33,916 nucleotides of DNA from an uncultured Bacteroidales bacterium (lineage in GTDB: Bacteria > Bacteroidota > Bacteroidia > Bacteroidales > Bacteroidaceae), in NCBI GenBank assembly GCA_902771725.1, contig CACXXT010000036.1, positions 1-33,916 on the forward strand. The letters are read 5' to 3'. Shown here piece after piece: positions 31,915-33,916 of this stretch. Within the stretch, counting starts at the first letter, position 1, and each line of letters begins with the position of its first letter. Made by a program: the position numbers and the translations under genes. The notes beneath the pieces are model-generated. The model had not been told where the DNA came from. It was given only the letters and a program-made list of their open reading frames with translations, and searched no databases.

Positions 31915-32412
31915 TTATCTATATCCATTACCTATGCCCGTCGGAGGTCCACCGATTCCATATTCTCTGCGAGGGACCCAGCAACGATAACAGCGACCTG
32001 TACCACCACAATGAGGACAATTCCGAATTTCGCCAGTACGTTGCAGATCCACGGTAAAAGCATTTCCACGACAATACTTGCAGACTTCTCTTCCATGACA
32101 ATCCGGACATTCTCCTGGCCCATATTCCTTGATGTTCAACTGCCACTTCTGTACGATTTTGTCATCCTTTCCAAGAATGGCGAAAAAGTCATGCTGGTAC
32201 CAATTCCAGTTGACCGTATTCATATCAAAACGATAGGACATTCCTGCCTTGAAGGTCTGCTCCCTGAAATAGAACGGTTGCACTCGTCCGTATTCATCAC
32301 TTATCATGCAATCGACAGTTTCACTTCCAAACCATTTCGTGCATTTTAGCACGAAAGAATAGAGACGAAAACTACGAATAGTAGCTAATTCAAAAGATCC
32401 ACTGAAACTCAT
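31915..32412 (-). CDS. Paralogous unknown-domain / DnaJ-like zinc-finger protein
   Basis: 165 residues. Same layout as its downstream neighbour without the coiled coil: a ~100-residue beta-rich domain (FVLKCTKWFGSETVDCMISD, then WYQHDFFAILGKDDKIVQKW), the shared junction YGPGECPDCHG, and CxxC pairs at 102/105, 111/114, 132/135 and 141/144. The tail is Gly/Pro-rich (GIGGPPTGIGNGYR). The ATG overlaps the stop of the DUF1232-like gene as ATGA, pointing to translational coupling. Function is unknown. The paired paralogues may form a heterodimer, an inference from adjacency. Confidence 0.6.
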   Translation of the reverse strand: MSFSGSFELATIRSFRLYSFVLKCTKWFGSETVDCMISDEYGRVQPFYFREQTFKAGMSYRFDMNTVNWNWYQHDFFAILGKDDKIVQKWQLNIKEYGPGECPDCHGREVCKYCRGNAFTVDLQRTGEIRNCPHCGGTGRCYRCWVPRREYGIGGPPTGIGNGYR

Positions 32413-32867
32413 ACGCGTTCATTTTCAGGTTTCATAATCGTAAAGTCATCCATCGCCCGCCCCCAGCTACACAGTGTATCCTCTACCTGCTGTGTGATGT
32501 CCGGAGTTACTGCTTTCTGAACTTTCTTGTAGGCATACATCAATGCGCCTGCATTGTCCAGGAAACTCAGCAACCCATACTTGCTTTGGGGCATGAAGTC
32601 ATTAGGCATAAGTTGATAGGCCAGAGCTGCTCCGATGAGGAACTTGTCAAACTTGGATGTCTGTTCGCTCATCATCACATAATAGAGCTCAAGCATAATG
32701 CGAGTGGTTTCCTTACTGCCTGTTACAGCAAAATTTTTGATGGCATTAAGTGCACCGCCAGCATAGCCTAATAGTTTGTCGTAATCAACATTCTTGAAGA
32801 AGTTGATAAACTCTGTGATTGGATTTAATTCTTGTGTGCTCATAATAAACTTAGTTTGTGGATTCAT
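32409..32867 (-). CDS. DUF1232 / YkvA-like protein
   Basis: 152 residues from the ATG at 32867, which overlaps the preceding stop as ATGA; an internal ATG at 32843 (MSTQELNP) is an alternative. Residues about 76-118 (FLIGAALAYQLMPNDFMPQS, then KYGLLSFLDNAGALMYAYKK) match the DUF1232/YkvA pattern of a hydrophobic helix, a proline-containing turn and a Leu-Asp motif. YkvA-like proteins are small and often membrane-associated; their role is not established. The N-terminal part is helical with a glycine-rich segment (LLGYAGGALNAIKNFAV). It is tightly coupled to genes on both sides. Confidence 0.55.
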   Translation of the reverse strand: MNPQTKFIMSTQELNPITEFINFFKNVDYDKLLGYAGGALNAIKNFAVTGSKETTRIMLELYYVMMSEQTSKFDKFLIGAALAYQLMPNDFMPQSKYGLLSFLDNAGALMYAYKKVQKAVTPDITQQVEDTLCSWGRAMDDFTIMKPENERV

Positions 32868-33604
32868 TCAAAATAACCGGGAGTCGCCTCACCGCCTTCA
32901 ACATAATAGTTATAAACGTTATTCCCTTTCTTTGTAAAATGAATCGTCTGGTAATCACTATTGCCTACTATTTTTCCTTCAACAAAGGCAAACCACCTCA
33001 CATTAATTGTATGGTTTCCATCCGCAAGATGAAGCTCGGAAAGAGGTATTGTCTGAGTCATCATGCTCCATTGAGTCCCCTCCCATTCAGGATTACAAAT
33101 AAACTCTCCCGCAGGTGCACACACATGTCCATCCCCTGTGCAATACTTGCCATTATAGTCCTTAAGCCCGACTCCACGAGTTGCTCCATCAAAGAATGCC
33201 GTAAAACTCACTTTTTTTCCCTTTGCATTAAAGACAGTAACATTACACTGAGCTCCAAACTCGATTTCGCTCCCAGGCAATTTTACAAAACGTGTGCCAT
33301 GAAATACAGCTCGTGGTTGTTTGATTGTTGACTGAGTTGACGCAGTAGTTTTAGACGTGAGAGCATCTACCAATGATTTCAGCTTCTTCTTGATTTGTGA
33401 ATGAATCATTTGTCCTTGAATCATTGACTGAAATTGAAGATAAATAATAGATGTTCCTCGGGCAGACGATCCAATAGCGAGAGGTGTTATATATACAACT
33501 GATTTATTACCGGCATCTTCATCCTCGCTTTTGGGCGCAGCGACTCCTTTTTCTTTACTGAAACTGACAAACTCGGAAGATACGTAATAATTATAGTATG
33601 GCAT
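32864..33604 (-). CDS. Beta-rich protein of unknown function
   Basis: 246 residues from the ATG at 33604; a GTG five codons upstream is possible. No family is recognised. The N-terminus is Tyr-rich (MPYYNYYVSSEFVSFSKEKG), followed by a hydrophobic strand region (VVYITPLAIGSSARGTSIIY) and a basic, Thr/Ser-rich helix or linker at about residues 70-97. The C-terminal ~145 residues look like a beta-sandwich (FGAQCNVTVFNAKGKKVSFT, then PLSELHLADGNHTINVRWFA) with scattered Cys. There is no signal peptide. Its stop overlaps the start of the DUF1232-like gene by four bases, so the two are translationally coupled. Confidence 0.5.
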   Translation of the reverse strand: MPYYNYYVSSEFVSFSKEKGVAAPKSEDEDAGNKSVVYITPLAIGSSARGTSIIYLQFQSMIQGQMIHSQIKKKLKSLVDALTSKTTASTQSTIKQPRAVFHGTRFVKLPGSEIEFGAQCNVTVFNAKGKKVSFTAFFDGATRGVGLKDYNGKYCTGDGHVCAPAGEFICNPEWEGTQWSMMTQTIPLSELHLADGNHTINVRWFAFVEGKIVGNSDYQTIHFTKKGNNVYNYYVEGGEATPGYFE

Positions 33605-33640
33605 AGTCTGGTTAGTCACGAGAGTGCTACCATAATAAAG

Positions 33641-33898
33641 CTATTCGGTCAGAGTTTTTCGACCTACATTAATAGTTAATTCAAACGTCACGTCATCACC
33701 ATCATATCCTTTAAATGTAAAAGATTGGGCAACAGATGTATTTATGAAAAACAACCATGCAAAAAGAAGTATGAGGCACGGCTTGAAGAGCAATTTGTTA
33801 CTAATTACCATTGCAAGATATTTGAGGACCCTCTGACTTTTACCAGAGAGGCTTAATGGCATTTCATAGCCAATATTTTTTAAAAAACTAGTGAACAT
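33641..33898 (-). CDS. Short protein with internal hydrophobic/signal segment
   Basis: 85 codons from the ATG at 33898, 18 bp from the window edge. The segment LLFKPCLILLFAWLFFINTS ending SVAQ looks like a signal peptide, which would favour the internal ATG at 33811 (MVISNKLL) and leave a mature part of only about 27 residues (FTFKGYDGDDVTFELTINVG). If translation starts at 33898, an unusual 30-residue basic stretch precedes the hydrophobic helix. The short mature part may mean the protein is truncated. It heads the operon within the window; upstream context is not visible. Confidence 0.4.
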   Translation of the reverse strand: MFTSFLKNIGYEMPLSLSGKSQRVLKYLAMVISNKLLFKPCLILLFAWLFFINTSVAQSFTFKGYDGDDVTFELTINVGRKTLTE

Positions 33899-33916
33899 TA
33901 TGAGTTGATTTATATT

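Overview
The window looks like a chromosomal segment of a Bacteroidales bacterium, most likely Prevotellaceae. Supporting signs are the fused MurF-alanine racemase, the divergent threonine dehydrogenase/Kbl pair, a TonB receptor with the Bacteroidales-type long arginine-rich N-terminus, a secreted protein with a T9SS-like C-terminal tail, TPR-AraC hybrid regulators, GH43 and GH106 enzymes, and promoters of the TAnnTTTG type placed just upstream of genes. Most genes are fairly GC-rich. The right end (about 30.0-33.9 kb) is visibly more AT-rich.

Left part (1-8.5 kb, all minus strand): a secreted TANFOR-like protein cut by the window edge, an outer-membrane beta-barrel, a large Ig-like protein with a T9SS-like tail, a small stand-alone AraC-type HTH protein, and a TPR/transmembrane/AraC regulator whose DNA-binding domain is a paralogue of it. 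The first three look like one cell-surface transcription unit; the two regulators lie just upstream on the same strand.

Centre (8.6-21 kb): a TonB-dependent receptor carrying several in-frame palindromic repeat insertions, then trkA and dxs (minus strand). Dxs faces a GSCFA-domain protein across a 36-bp inverted repeat that holds both promoters. GSCFA is followed by murF-alr. Next come kbl (minus) and tdh (plus), which together convert threonine to glycine and acetyl-CoA; their shared promoter region has the same inverted-repeat layout. A nitroreductase follows.

Carbohydrate part (21-28.6 kb): a GH43 enzyme with extra C-terminal domains, tRNA-Arg(CCG), a Cthe_2159-like beta-helical lipoprotein and a GH106 alpha-L-rhamnosidase. 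This set fits plant cell-wall (pectin-type) glycan use, although no SusC/SusD pair is present.

Right part (28.9-33.9 kb, minus strand): a small lipoprotein and a zinc-less sirtuin, preceded upstream by a tight run of seven genes, two of the junctions being ATGA overlaps. The run encodes a short secreted protein, an unknown beta-rich protein, a DUF1232/YkvA-like protein, two paralogous proteins joining an unknown 100-residue domain to DnaJ-like zinc fingers, a Sel1-like helical-repeat protein and an M48-like HExxH metallopeptidase. This combination is the best candidate for an undescribed system. Its function cannot be read from sequence alone.
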